From NCBI GenBank assembly GCA_036521075.1, contig DATDIL010000137.1, positions 1 through 26,364 of the forward strand: a stretch of DNA of 26,364 bases. Direction: 5' to 3'. The DNA is from DAIDKA01 sp036521075 (GTDB taxonomy: Bacteria > Pseudomonadota > Gammaproteobacteria > Steroidobacterales > Steroidobacteraceae). A program made the position numbers and the translations under genes. This document shows positions 1 through 7,634 of the stretch, piece after piece. Every line of letters starts with the position of its first letter. Position 1 is the first letter of the stretch. The notes beneath the pieces were generated by a model. It made no database searches. It saw only the letters and a list, made by a program, of their open reading frames with translations, and had not been told where the DNA came from.

Positions 1-1243
1 CGAGTGCCTGCAGCAGGTCCGCCACTTGCCGGAAAGCCTCGAGCACGGTCTGTTGGTAGTCGGCGGCCGAGGCCCGATAGGCAGCCAGCGCTTCGCGCCG
101 TTCGGAGCGGCGCAGATGCGCGTCGAAGATCGGCTGAGTCAGGCCCGCCGCGATGCTCCACGCAAGGTTGGCGGAACTGAAAAGATTGCTGCCATTAAGT
201 GATGCGCCGGTGACGAATGCCGACAGATTGATGTCCGGATACAGCGCGGCGGTGGTAACCCCGACCTGCGCGCTCGCGGCGTGCAGTTGCGCCTCAGCGG
301 CCAGGATATCCGGGCGCTGATGCACCAGCTGCGACGGAAGGCTCACTGGCACCTGCGCGGGCAGCGTGAGCGCATCGAGGTGCATCGCCGGTGGCTGCCA
401 CTCCCCCGGTGCGCGGCCGAGCAGCACGGCCAGCGCGTCAGCGGTGCTGACCTGGGATTGATCGAGCGGCGGCAGCAAAGCTTCGTCCTGGGCGAGCTGC
501 GTCTGTGCCGACACCACGTCGTTGTCCGGGATGCTGCCGACCCGATTGGCCGTCTGCACGAGATCCAGGGTGCGCCGGTCAAGGTCGATGACCTGCGCCA
601 CGGCCTGCCGTTGCGCGCCCAGTGCCGCGAGCGCAATGGCCTGCAGCACGGTGTTGCCGGTCAGGGTCAGGTAGGCCGCGCGCAGCTCATCGGTTTGGGA
701 TTGCGCCAGCGCCTGTGCCTGCTCGATGCGCCGACGCGTGCCCCCGAACAGATCAAGTGAGTAGCTCGCGACCGGTCCGACCTGCAAGAGATTGAAGTTG
801 GGTGGCAAGGGCAAGGTACTGGCCGGCAGCCCGAAGTTTGCCGCCGTGAGCTTCTCGCGGGCGGCGCTGGCACTTAGATTCAGCTGCGGCCATAGCGCAC
901 TCGAAGCGGCAGCCACTGCCGCTTGCGACTGCGCCATGCGCGCCCGCGCCGCCTCCAGCGACCAACTGCCCGCGACGGCCTGTTTCACCAAGGTGTCGAG
1001 CGCGGGAGAATGGAACAGCATCCACCATTGCCCGGTCATCTGCTGGCCGAGCGCGAAGGTCTGCAATGGGGGCGCCGCCGCTGCCGTTGCCGGCCCCGGA
1101 GCCGCGGGCGCGGGCGCGGGCGCGGAGTAGCTTGACTCGGAAGGTGGTGGCGGCTCCCGGAAGTTCGGGCCGACCTCGCAGCTCACCACGCCCACGCAGG
1201 TGGCCGCGATCAGCAACGCGGTGCTCGCGCCCGAGCACCTCAT
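1..1243 (-). CDS. NodT/OprM-type outer-membrane efflux lipoprotein (partial, C terminus beyond window)
   Basis: Outer-membrane channel of a tripartite efflux pump, the TolC-like partner of the two genes upstream. The first 414 residues are in the window and the frame is still open at base 1. The protein starts with a lipoprotein signal: a short hydrophobic segment ends in VVSC, with the lipidated Cys at residue 22. An Ala-Pro linker follows, encoded by three GCGGGC repeats at about 1104-1121. The rest reads like an outer-membrane efflux protein repeat, with motifs such as SYSLDLFGG, LVHQRPDILAAEAQL and YPDINLSA. The ATG at 1243 overlaps the TGA of the upstream pump gene as ATGA, which fixes the start and implies coupled translation. 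The family is clear; the substrate is not. Confidence 0.9.
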   Translation of the reverse strand, partial: MRCSGASTALLIAATCVGVVSCEVGPNFREPPPPSESSYSAPAPAPAAPGPATAAAAPPLQTFALGQQMTGQWWMLFHSPALDTLVKQAVAGSWSLEAARARMAQSQAAVAAASSALWPQLNLSASAAREKLTAANFGLPASTLPLPPNFNLLQVGPVASYSLDLFGGTRRRIEQAQALAQSQTDELRAAYLTLTGNTVLQAIALAALGAQRQAVAQVIDLDRRTLDLVQTANRVGSIPDNDVVSAQTQLAQDEALLPPLDQSQVSTADALAVLLGRAPGEWQPPAMHLDALTLPAQVPVSLPSQLVHQRPDILAAEAQLHAASAQVGVTTAALYPDINLSAFVTGASLNGSNLFSSANLAWSIAAGLTQPIFDAHLRRSERREALAAYRASAADYQQTVLEAFRQVADLLQAL

Positions 1244-2775
1244 TCTGCCACCACCGCTGGCTCCGCGGCGCCCCCGCGCGGGGCACGCTGAAAGACGATC
1301 AGCAGCGGAATCGCGACGCAGGTTGCAATCATCAGCAGCTTGTAGTCATCAAGGTAGGCGATGATCCGCGCCTGCTGCGTTATGCTCGCATCCAGTGCCG
1401 CCCGGCCCGCCGCGGCAAACGGGCTCAGCAGCCGCTGCACCGCGGGCTGTCCGAGCAAGGGATTCGCGGCGGTGATCGCTTGCCCGATCGTCGCATGATT
1501 CACCTGGGTGTTCTGGATGAGCAGACTGTTGACCACCGAGATGCCGATGCTCGAGCCTATGTTGCGCGACAGGCTGAAAATGCCGGCGGCTTCCGCGCGG
1601 CGTGCCGAAGGCAGTGTCGAGAGTGTTACGACGCTCAGCGGCGTGAACAGAAAGCCCAGACCGATCCCCTGGATGACGCCCACCGAGATGACCGTGCCCT
1701 GCGAGATGTCGGGCGTCCAGCCCGTCATCGCGTAGAAGCTCCAGGCCGTGAAGCCGAGACCGAGTGAGAGCAGCAGGCGCGTGTCGAGGATGCCGATCAA
1801 TTTGCCGACCACGAGCATGGCACCCATGGTGCCGATGCCGCGCGGGCCCATGACCAGTCCCGCCGTGACCACCGGATAGCCCATGAGATCCTGCAGATAA
1901 GGCGGTTGCAAGGCGAGCGAAGCGTAGTAGGTCAGGCCGACGATGAAGACGAAGAAGATGCCGGCGGCAAAGTTGCGGTTCCTGAACAGATCCGGGCGCA
2001 GGAAAGGGCGATTGAACGTGAAGGTGTGCACCAGGAAGACGTAGAACGCCGAGCAGGCGACGAGCGTTTCGATGACGATCTCGGGGGATCCGAACCAGTC
2101 CTTTTCCTCGCCACGATCGAGCAGCATCTGCAGCGCACCGATTGCCACACTCAAGGTGACGAAGCCCGTCCAGTCCAGCCGCACCGAGCGGTTTCGCGGC
2201 GTGTCCTTGAGGAACGTCAGCATGCCCAGGAAGGCGAGCAGGCCCACCGGCAGGTTGATGAAGAACACGAAGCGCCAGGAATAATTCTGCGTGAGCCACC
2301 CGCCGAGCACCGGGCCCAGGACCGGGCCGGCCATCACGGCGACCCCCCACAGCGCCATCGCCGATCCGTGCTTCTCCTTCGGATTGATATCGAGCAGTAC
2401 CGTCTGCGACAGCGGCACCAGCGCCGCGCCGAACACGCCCTGCAGGACCCGAAACAGCACAATGCCGCCGAGCGAGTCGGCGGTACCGCACAGCATCGAG
2501 GCGGCCGTGAAGCCCGTCACGGATATCAGGAACAGATTCTTCAGTCCGAAGCGGGCCGCCAGAAATCCCGTCGGCGGCGTCATGATTGCCGCCGCCACGA
2601 TGTATGAGGTCAGCACATACTCGATCTGATCCTGGCTCGCCGCGACGCTGCCTTGAATGTAGGGCAGCGCCACGTTCGCGATGGTCGTGTCGAGCGCCTG
2701 CATGAGTGTTGCCAGCATCACGCACACGGTAATGGCCGCCCGATTGGGCTCCGCCGGGGCGGGCGGACCGCTCAT
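1240..2775 (-). CDS. emrB: DHA2-family MFS drug efflux transporter (EmrB/QacA type)
   Basis: Inner-membrane proton-driven exporter of 511 residues, normal for the 14-helix DHA2 family. Near the N terminus it has LDTTIANVALP (about residues 28-38), the DHA2 motif D1. GPVLGPVLGGW (150-160) is the antiporter motif C, followed by the conserved SWRFVFFINLPVGLL. The frame is open further upstream, but the ATG at 2775 overlaps the TGA of the adaptor gene as ATGA and sits just before the first membrane helix, so I start it there. It lies between an EmrA-like adaptor and an outer-membrane channel, so the three should form one EmrAB-TolC-like complex across the envelope. EmrB is used as a family name only; the substrate cannot be read from sequence. 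Confidence 0.92.
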   Translation of the reverse strand: MSGPPAPAEPNRAAITVCVMLATLMQALDTTIANVALPYIQGSVAASQDQIEYVLTSYIVAAAIMTPPTGFLAARFGLKNLFLISVTGFTAASMLCGTADSLGGIVLFRVLQGVFGAALVPLSQTVLLDINPKEKHGSAMALWGVAVMAGPVLGPVLGGWLTQNYSWRFVFFINLPVGLLAFLGMLTFLKDTPRNRSVRLDWTGFVTLSVAIGALQMLLDRGEEKDWFGSPEIVIETLVACSAFYVFLVHTFTFNRPFLRPDLFRNRNFAAGIFFVFIVGLTYYASLALQPPYLQDLMGYPVVTAGLVMGPRGIGTMGAMLVVGKLIGILDTRLLLSLGLGFTAWSFYAMTGWTPDISQGTVISVGVIQGIGLGFLFTPLSVVTLSTLPSARRAEAAGIFSLSRNIGSSIGISVVNSLLIQNTQVNHATIGQAITAANPLLGQPAVQRLLSPFAAAGRAALDASITQQARIIAYLDDYKLLMIATCVAIPLLIVFQRAPRGGAAEPAVVAE

Positions 2776-4382
2776 GATGAAGGGCGTCGGTCTGAATGGC
2801 CGAAGCGCAAGAACCGCGGCAGGCCCCGTGCATGGCCGGTGTCCACCTCGATTTCCGCGCTCAATCCGGCGGCCAGGGGCGGCAGGCTGCGATCCGCGAT
2901 ATCCAGGCGCACACGCAGCGGCACTCGCTGTACGACTTTCACCCAGTTGCCGCTGGTATTCTGCGCCGGCAGGAGCGAGAACTCCTGTGAGGTCGCCGGG
3001 CTGATGCTCTCGACGGGGCCATGCCACTCCTCGCCGGGATAAATGTCCACGTGCACGGTGCTCGGCTGGCCCGGCCGCACGTACGTGAGTTCCGTCTCCT
3101 TGGGATTGGCCTGCACCCACACATGGTCGGTCGCCACCAGATAGAACGCCGTGGTCGCAGCTGCCAGATAGCGGCCGGCCGTGGTGGCCGGCACATCCGT
3201 GACGAGACCCGCGAAGGGCGCGCGCACCACCGTGTGATCAAGCTCCCGCGCCGCTTCGTCACGCTGCGCGGTCGCGTCGTGGTAGCGCGGGTAGCTTTCC
3301 ACCGGGGCTTCCGGCCGCTCATCGAGGTTGGCAGTGATTCCCGCCAGCTGCTGCTTCAGCGAGGCGAGTCGTTGCTCGGAATTCTCGAGATTGCGCCGTG
3401 CCGCATCGCGCGCCGACTCCGAGGCCACATGCGCCTTCAGCAGATCTTCCTGGCGCTGAAACTCGGTGCGGAAGTAGTCGATGTCGGCGTTCGCCTCCTT
3501 GATCTGCGCCTGCATGTCCCGGTAGCTCGCCTGCAGTGCCGTGAGTTCATCGCGCACAGTCGCGACCTGCGCTTCGGCCCGCTGCAACCCGTACCTGAAG
3601 GGCCGGTCGTCAAGCGCGAACAGCACCTGCCCTGCCTGAACGTGTTGGTTTTCCCGCACCTGAACGCTGCGCACGATTCCGGACACATCGGTGGAGACGC
3701 CAACCTTGTCGGCCTCAACGGTCGCATCATCGATGGATACCGAGCTGCCACCGAGTACGTACCACAGGGCCGCGCCGAGCAGCGCGATCGGAAGCAGGAG
3801 CAGCAGCGCAATCCTCACGCGCCGCCGCCGCGGTGTGACGGGCGCCGGTTCCTGTCGAGTGGGCGGCAAGCCCGCCGATGGGTCAGGAACGTGTCGCTCG
3901 GCATCCGGCGCCGGCGTCAGTCGCGCGAGCGCGGCTGCGAATTGCTCATCGCTCATCTCATTGCGGCTGATGAGCAAGGTACAACTGACGAAATCCACCA
4001 GGTGCGCACCCGTCGGGCCGGACCACCAGCGCGCGAGCGCGCTTTGCGACACGTGCCCGACCACGACGAGGTCCGCTGAGATTTTCGCGGCATAGGCGCC
4101 GATCTCGCGGGCCGGCGCGCCCACCGCCAGGTGCGCCTGTGGCTCGAAGCCCAGGCGCTTCAATCGGGAAATGCCGTCATCGAGAATGTCGCGATAGCTG
4201 CGATCGAGGTGCGACACTCCCCCGCCACCGACGCCCTCGGCGAGGCGCGTGCCGGGAGACTGTGCCACCACGGACAGGAGGAACACTTGCGCATGGCATT
4301 GCTTCGCGAGCAGCGCGCCTTCGCGCAGTGCGGTGCGACCGGGTAATGTGCCGTCGTAGGCGAGCAGAATTCGCTTGTACAC
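2772..4382 (-). CDS. Universal stress protein domain fused to HlyD/EmrA membrane fusion protein
   Basis: Single 536-residue frame with two modules. Residues 1-140 look like a UspA domain: the strand YKRILLAYDGT, later VGAPAREIGAYA and DLVVVGH, then an SGPTGAHLVDFVSCTLLIS tail in place of the usual GS(V)S..V nucleotide-binding end. A Pro/Arg-rich linker and one membrane helix (about 190-210) lead into a periplasmic adaptor: a biotinyl-lipoyl half motif (SGIVRSVQVRENQHVQAGQ), a coiled coil (about 266-351), the second half DHTVVRAPFAGLVTDV (382-397) and a beta-barrel. I chose the GTG at 4382 because AGAGGAG lies 10 nt upstream (4393-4399) and the USP domain begins right there. The frame opens further, to a TTG at 4439 with no ribosome site. 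First gene of the efflux operon, so the USP domain would face the cytoplasm. Confidence 0.88.
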   Translation of the reverse strand: MYKRILLAYDGTLPGRTALREGALLAKQCHAQVFLLSVVAQSPGTRLAEGVGGGGVSHLDRSYRDILDDGISRLKRLGFEPQAHLAVGAPAREIGAYAAKISADLVVVGHVSQSALARWWSGPTGAHLVDFVSCTLLISRNEMSDEQFAAALARLTPAPDAERHVPDPSAGLPPTRQEPAPVTPRRRRVRIALLLLLPIALLGAALWYVLGGSSVSIDDATVEADKVGVSTDVSGIVRSVQVRENQHVQAGQVLFALDDRPFRYGLQRAEAQVATVRDELTALQASYRDMQAQIKEANADIDYFRTEFQRQEDLLKAHVASESARDAARRNLENSEQRLASLKQQLAGITANLDERPEAPVESYPRYHDATAQRDEAARELDHTVVRAPFAGLVTDVPATTAGRYLAAATTAFYLVATDHVWVQANPKETELTYVRPGQPSTVHVDIYPGEEWHGPVESISPATSQEFSLLPAQNTSGNWVKVVQRVPLRVRLDIADRSLPPLAAGLSAEIEVDTGHARGLPRFLRFGHSDRRPSS

Positions 4383-4392
4383 CTGGATGAGG

Positions 4393-4399
4393 CTCCTCT
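4393..4399 (-). promoter_or_regulatory. Ribosome binding site deciding the USP-HlyD start
   Basis: AGAGGAG on the minus strand, 10 nt before the GTG at 4382. It supports the GTG start over the upstream TTG at 4439, which has no purine-rich sequence before it. Confidence 0.55.
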
Positions 4400-4472
4400 G
4401 CTGTCGATTCCACGGTGTCGCTTCAGCTTCCGGCAGCAACTGAATATGCTACATAGGGCATCTGATCCTGAC

Positions 4473-4478
4473 TAGAAT
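4473..4478 (+). promoter_or_regulatory. Possible -10 element just before acetoacetyl-CoA synthetase
   Basis: TAGAAT lies 9 nt before the ATG at 4488, in the 105-bp gap between this gene and the divergent efflux operon. I see no good -35 box at the right distance and no Shine-Dalgarno sequence before the ATG. If used, this -10 would put the transcript start almost on the start codon, giving a leaderless or nearly leaderless mRNA. Confidence 0.25.
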
Positions 4479-4487
4479 CCAGTCCTG

Positions 4488-6428
4488 ATGACTATCTGGC
4501 GACCCGGCCCCGAACAGATGGCAGGGGCCAACCTTACGCACTTCATGGAGGGCCTCGCCCGCCGCCGCGGCGTTATGGTGACGGATTACTCCGCGCTCTA
4601 CGCCTGGTCGGTCGCCGAGCCTGAAGCCTTTTGGAGCGAACTCGCCAGTTTCGCGAATGTGCGGGCCGACTGGGGTTCGGGGCCCGTTCTGACTGACGCG
4701 GGGAAGATGCCCGGCGCCCGCTTCTTTGCGGGCGCGCAACTGAACTTTGCGCAGAACCTGCTGCGCCATTGCGACGATCAGCCGGCGCTGATTTTTTGCA
4801 ATGAGCGCGGCCAGCGTGTCGAGATCTCCTTCAGTGCACTGCACGCGGCCGTCGCACGGGTGGCGGCCTGGCTCGAATCCCACGGCGTGGGCCGTGGCGA
4901 CCGCGTCGTCGCCGTGCTGCCGAACATTCCCGAAGCCTGCATCGCCATGCTGGCGACCGCCGCGCGGGGGGCGATCTGGTCTTCGTGCGCGCCCGAGCTT
5001 GGCACGAGTGCCCTGCTCGAACGCTTCGGGCAGATCGCCCCGAAAGTGCTGTTCTGCGCTGACGGCTACACCTACGCGGGCAAGCGTTTCGAGAGCCTGC
5101 CGGCACTCGTCGGGCTCGCCGCCGCGCTGCCGAGCATCGAGCGCGTGGCCGTGGTCAGCTACCTGCACCGGTCGGCCTCGCTCGCCGGGCTCGAACACGC
5201 CGAGCGTTTCGAGGAACTCGGCACTCCCGCCACGGACATCCGCTTCGAGCGCGTCGATTTCAACGACCCGCTGTACATCCTCTACTCCTCGGGCACCACC
5301 GGCGCCCCGAAGTGCATCGTGCACGGGGTCGGTGGCACGCTGCTGCAGCACCAGAAGGAGCACCTGCTGCATACGGACCTCAAACGGCAGGACCGGCTGT
5401 TCTATTACACGACCTGCAGCTGGATGATGTGGAACTGGCAGATGAGCGCCCTGGCCTGCGGCACGACACTGGTGCTGTACGATGGCTCGCCGTTTCATCC
5501 CGACCCCGGTGCCCTGTGGCGCGTGGCCGCGCAGGAGCGAATCACGGTCTTCGGCACCAGCGCCCGGTATCTGGCGTCCATGCAGAAGAGCGGGTTCCGA
5601 CCCGCCGGGCGAGTCGACCTGTCGGCATTGCGCGCGATTCTCTCGACCGGCTCGCCGCTGGCCGCGACCAGTTACGAGCACATCTACCGCGACATCAAGG
5701 AAGATGTGCAGATCGCCTCGATCACCGGAGGCACGGATATCGTGTCCTGCTTTGGACTGGGCTGTCCGCTGCTGCCCGTGTACCCCGGGGAAATCCAGTG
5801 TCGCGGACTGGCCATGGCGGTCGACATCTTCGATGAGGACGGTCGCCCGCTGCGCGGCGAGCCAGGTGAGCTGGTGTGCACGGCGCCGTTTCCCGCCATG
5901 CCGCTCGGGTTCTGGAATGATCGCGACGGACGACTGTTTCATGCCGCCTACTTCGAACGCTATGCGAATGTGTGGCATCACGGCGATCACGCCCTGATCA
6001 CCGCGCGCGAGGGCCTCGTGATTCTGGGCCGCTCCGATGCCATGCTCAAGCCCGGCGGCGTGCGCATCGGCACCGGCGAGCTGTACTCGGCGCTGGTCGG
6101 CACGCCGGAGATCATCGAAGCGCTCGCCGTCGGTCAGCGCTTCGAAGGCGACGTACGCATCGTGCTGTTCGTGCAGCTCGCGCCCGCCGTCACGCTCGAT
6201 GAGGCCCTCAAGCAGCGCATCCGCGAGCGCATCCGCACCGCGACGACCCCACGGCACGTTCCGGCCCGCATCCTCGCCGTGCCGGATCTGCCGCGCACGC
6301 TCAACGGCAAGGCCTCCGAGCTTGCCGTGCGCGCGGTCATCGAAAACCAGCCGGTGCGAAACCGGGCGGCGCTCGCAAATCCCGAATCCCTCGACTACTT
6401 TCGCAATCTCACCGAACTTCACACTTGA
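4488..6428 (+). CDS. aacS: Acetoacetyl-CoA synthetase (acetoacetate-CoA ligase)
   Basis: ATP-dependent ligase of the ANL (AMP-forming) superfamily that turns acetoacetate into acetoacetyl-CoA in the cytoplasm. The protein has 646 residues, typical for the family. The phosphate-binding loop SSGTTGAPK is at 267-275, followed by the family-typical CSWMMWNWQMSALACG. The C-terminal domain ends with RTLNGKASELAVR, whose Lys608 matches the catalytic lysine, and then the acetoacetyl-CoA-synthetase tail ALANPESLDYFRN. The N-terminal part (DYSALYAWSVAEPEAFW) also fits. It heads a leucine-degradation cluster whose last enzyme releases acetoacetate, so it probably salvages that product for thiolysis in place of a CoA-transferase. 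A separate promoter may lie between it and the next gene. The start lacks a visible ribosome site, but alignment by motif supports it. Confidence 0.93.
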   Translation: MTIWRPGPEQMAGANLTHFMEGLARRRGVMVTDYSALYAWSVAEPEAFWSELASFANVRADWGSGPVLTDAGKMPGARFFAGAQLNFAQNLLRHCDDQPALIFCNERGQRVEISFSALHAAVARVAAWLESHGVGRGDRVVAVLPNIPEACIAMLATAARGAIWSSCAPELGTSALLERFGQIAPKVLFCADGYTYAGKRFESLPALVGLAAALPSIERVAVVSYLHRSASLAGLEHAERFEELGTPATDIRFERVDFNDPLYILYSSGTTGAPKCIVHGVGGTLLQHQKEHLLHTDLKRQDRLFYYTTCSWMMWNWQMSALACGTTLVLYDGSPFHPDPGALWRVAAQERITVFGTSARYLASMQKSGFRPAGRVDLSALRAILSTGSPLAATSYEHIYRDIKEDVQIASITGGTDIVSCFGLGCPLLPVYPGEIQCRGLAMAVDIFDEDGRPLRGEPGELVCTAPFPAMPLGFWNDRDGRLFHAAYFERYANVWHHGDHALITAREGLVILGRSDAMLKPGGVRIGTGELYSALVGTPEIIEALAVGQRFEGDVRIVLFVQLAPAVTLDEALKQRIRERIRTATTPRHVPARILAVPDLPRTLNGKASELAVRAVIENQPVRNRAALANPESLDYFRNLTELHT

Positions 6429-6452
6429 GGACTGGACCGCAGCCCGTAGAAT
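6425..6452 (+). promoter_or_regulatory. Candidate sigma-70 promoter for the isovaleryl-CoA dehydrogenase operon
   Basis: TTGAGG (6425-6430), a 16-nt spacer and TAGAAT (6447-6452) sit at the end of the synthetase gene; the -35 box overlaps its stop codon. The next ATG is 30 nt downstream at 6483. This could let the five following genes be expressed without the synthetase. Based only on resemblance to the sigma-70 consensus. Confidence 0.4.
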
Positions 6453-6482
6453 ATCCCCGGTCTAAAGCGCGGACTTGCTGTT

Positions 6483-7634
6483 ATGCCTGAGCTTTCGATG
6501 GATTTCGGGCTGGGTGAGACGGCGGATGCAATCCGTGAGTCGACCGCCCGCTTCGCCGCCGCGAACATTGCGCCCCGCGCGGCGCAGATCGATGCCAGCA
6601 ATGTCTTTCCGCGTGAACTGTGGCCGGCGATGGGCGAACTCGGCCTGCACGGGATTACTGTCGAAGCGGAATGGGGTGGGCTCGGGCTCGGTTATCTCGA
6701 GCATGTCGTTGCCATGGAAGAGGTGTCGCGGGCTTCGGCCTCCGTGGGACTGTCCTATGGTGCGCACTCCAATCTGTGCGTCAACCAGATCCGACGCTGG
6801 GGGACAGCGGCACAAAAGCGGCGCTATCTGGGCAAGCTGATCAGCGGCGAGCATGTCGGTGCACTGGCGATGAGCGAAGTCGCGGCGGGGTCGGACGTCC
6901 TGTCGATGCGGCTGAAAGCGCAGCGTCGCGGCGAGCGCTATGTGCTGAACGGGACGAAGTTCTGGATCACGAATGCGCCGCATGCCGACACGCTGGTGGT
7001 CTACGCGCGCACGGCGGCCGAGGCCCCGGGCATTACGGCCTTCCTCGTCGAGAAAGGGCTGGCGGGCTTCAGCGTCGCGAGGAAACTCGACAAGATGGGA
7101 ATGCGTGGCTCGGATACGGCCGAGCTGGTTTTCCGTGACTGTGAGGTTCCCGCCGAGAATATCCTCGGGGCGCTCGATGGCGGCGTGCGCGTGCTGATGA
7201 GCGGTCTTGACTACGAACGGGTAGTGCTCGCCGCCGGCCCCATCGGGATCATGCAAGCGTGTCTGGATGTCGTACTGCCCTACGTGCGCGAGCGCAAGCA
7301 GTTCGGGCACGCCATCGGTTCATTCGAGCTGATGCAGGGCAAAATTGCGGATATGTACGTGGCGCTGAATTCCGCAAGGGCTTACGTCTACGCCGTGGCC
7401 CGTGCCTGTGATACGGGTCATGCGAGTCGGCAGGATGCGGCCGGCGCGATATTGCTGGCCGCGGAGAATGCCGTGAGGACCTGCCTGGAATCGATCCAGG
7501 CGCTCGGCGGAGCCGGTTACACCAAGGAGTGGCCGGTCGAGCGCTATCTGCGCGATGCCAAGCTCTACGATATCGGGGCCGGCACCAATGAGATTCGCCG
7601 CTTCCTGATCGGTCGGGAGCTGATCGGCGCATGA
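6483..7634 (+). CDS. liuA: Isovaleryl-CoA dehydrogenase
   Basis: FAD-dependent acyl-CoA dehydrogenase that oxidises isovaleryl-CoA to 3-methylcrotonyl-CoA in leucine breakdown. Length is 383 residues, normal for the family. Visible motifs are SYGAHSNLCVNQI (91-103), ALAMSEVAAGSDV (127-139), NGTKFWITN (156-164) and the C-terminal IQALGGAGYTKEWPVER. The specific signature is SGLDYERVVLAAGPIGIMQ: Glu245 lies where isovaleryl-CoA dehydrogenases carry their unusual catalytic glutamate, unlike most acyl-CoA dehydrogenases. It is followed directly, by an ATGA overlap, by methylcrotonyl-CoA carboxylase, which uses its product. There is no strong ribosome site; a candidate promoter ends 30 nt upstream. 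Confidence 0.94.
   Translation: MPELSMDFGLGETADAIRESTARFAAANIAPRAAQIDASNVFPRELWPAMGELGLHGITVEAEWGGLGLGYLEHVVAMEEVSRASASVGLSYGAHSNLCVNQIRRWGTAAQKRRYLGKLISGEHVGALAMSEVAAGSDVLSMRLKAQRRGERYVLNGTKFWITNAPHADTLVVYARTAAEAPGITAFLVEKGLAGFSVARKLDKMGMRGSDTAELVFRDCEVPAENILGALDGGVRVLMSGLDYERVVLAAGPIGIMQACLDVVLPYVRERKQFGHAIGSFELMQGKIADMYVALNSARAYVYAVARACDTGHASRQDAAGAILLAAENAVRTCLESIQALGGAGYTKEWPVERYLRDAKLYDIGAGTNEIRRFLIGRELIGA

Noticed and set aside
1104..1121. Tandem GCGGGC repeat
   Set aside because: Only three copies; it encodes a low-complexity Ala-Pro linker after the lipobox and needs no other explanation.
753..1286. Minus-strand open frame over the start of the outer-membrane lipoprotein
   Set aside because: It is a shifted reading of the same strand, rich in Arg and Gly; the correct frame gives a lipoprotein signal and efflux motifs and stays open to base 1.
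4380..4439. TTG at 4439 as the start of the USP-HlyD gene
   Set aside because: There is no ribosome site before it, while AGAGGAG precedes the GTG at 4382, where the USP domain begins.
4449..6422. Long minus-strand open frame (657 codons) opposite acetoacetyl-CoA synthetase
   Set aside because: It mirrors a clearly conserved enzyme, has an Arg/Gly/His-rich composition without domains, and is typical of antisense open frames in GC-rich DNA.
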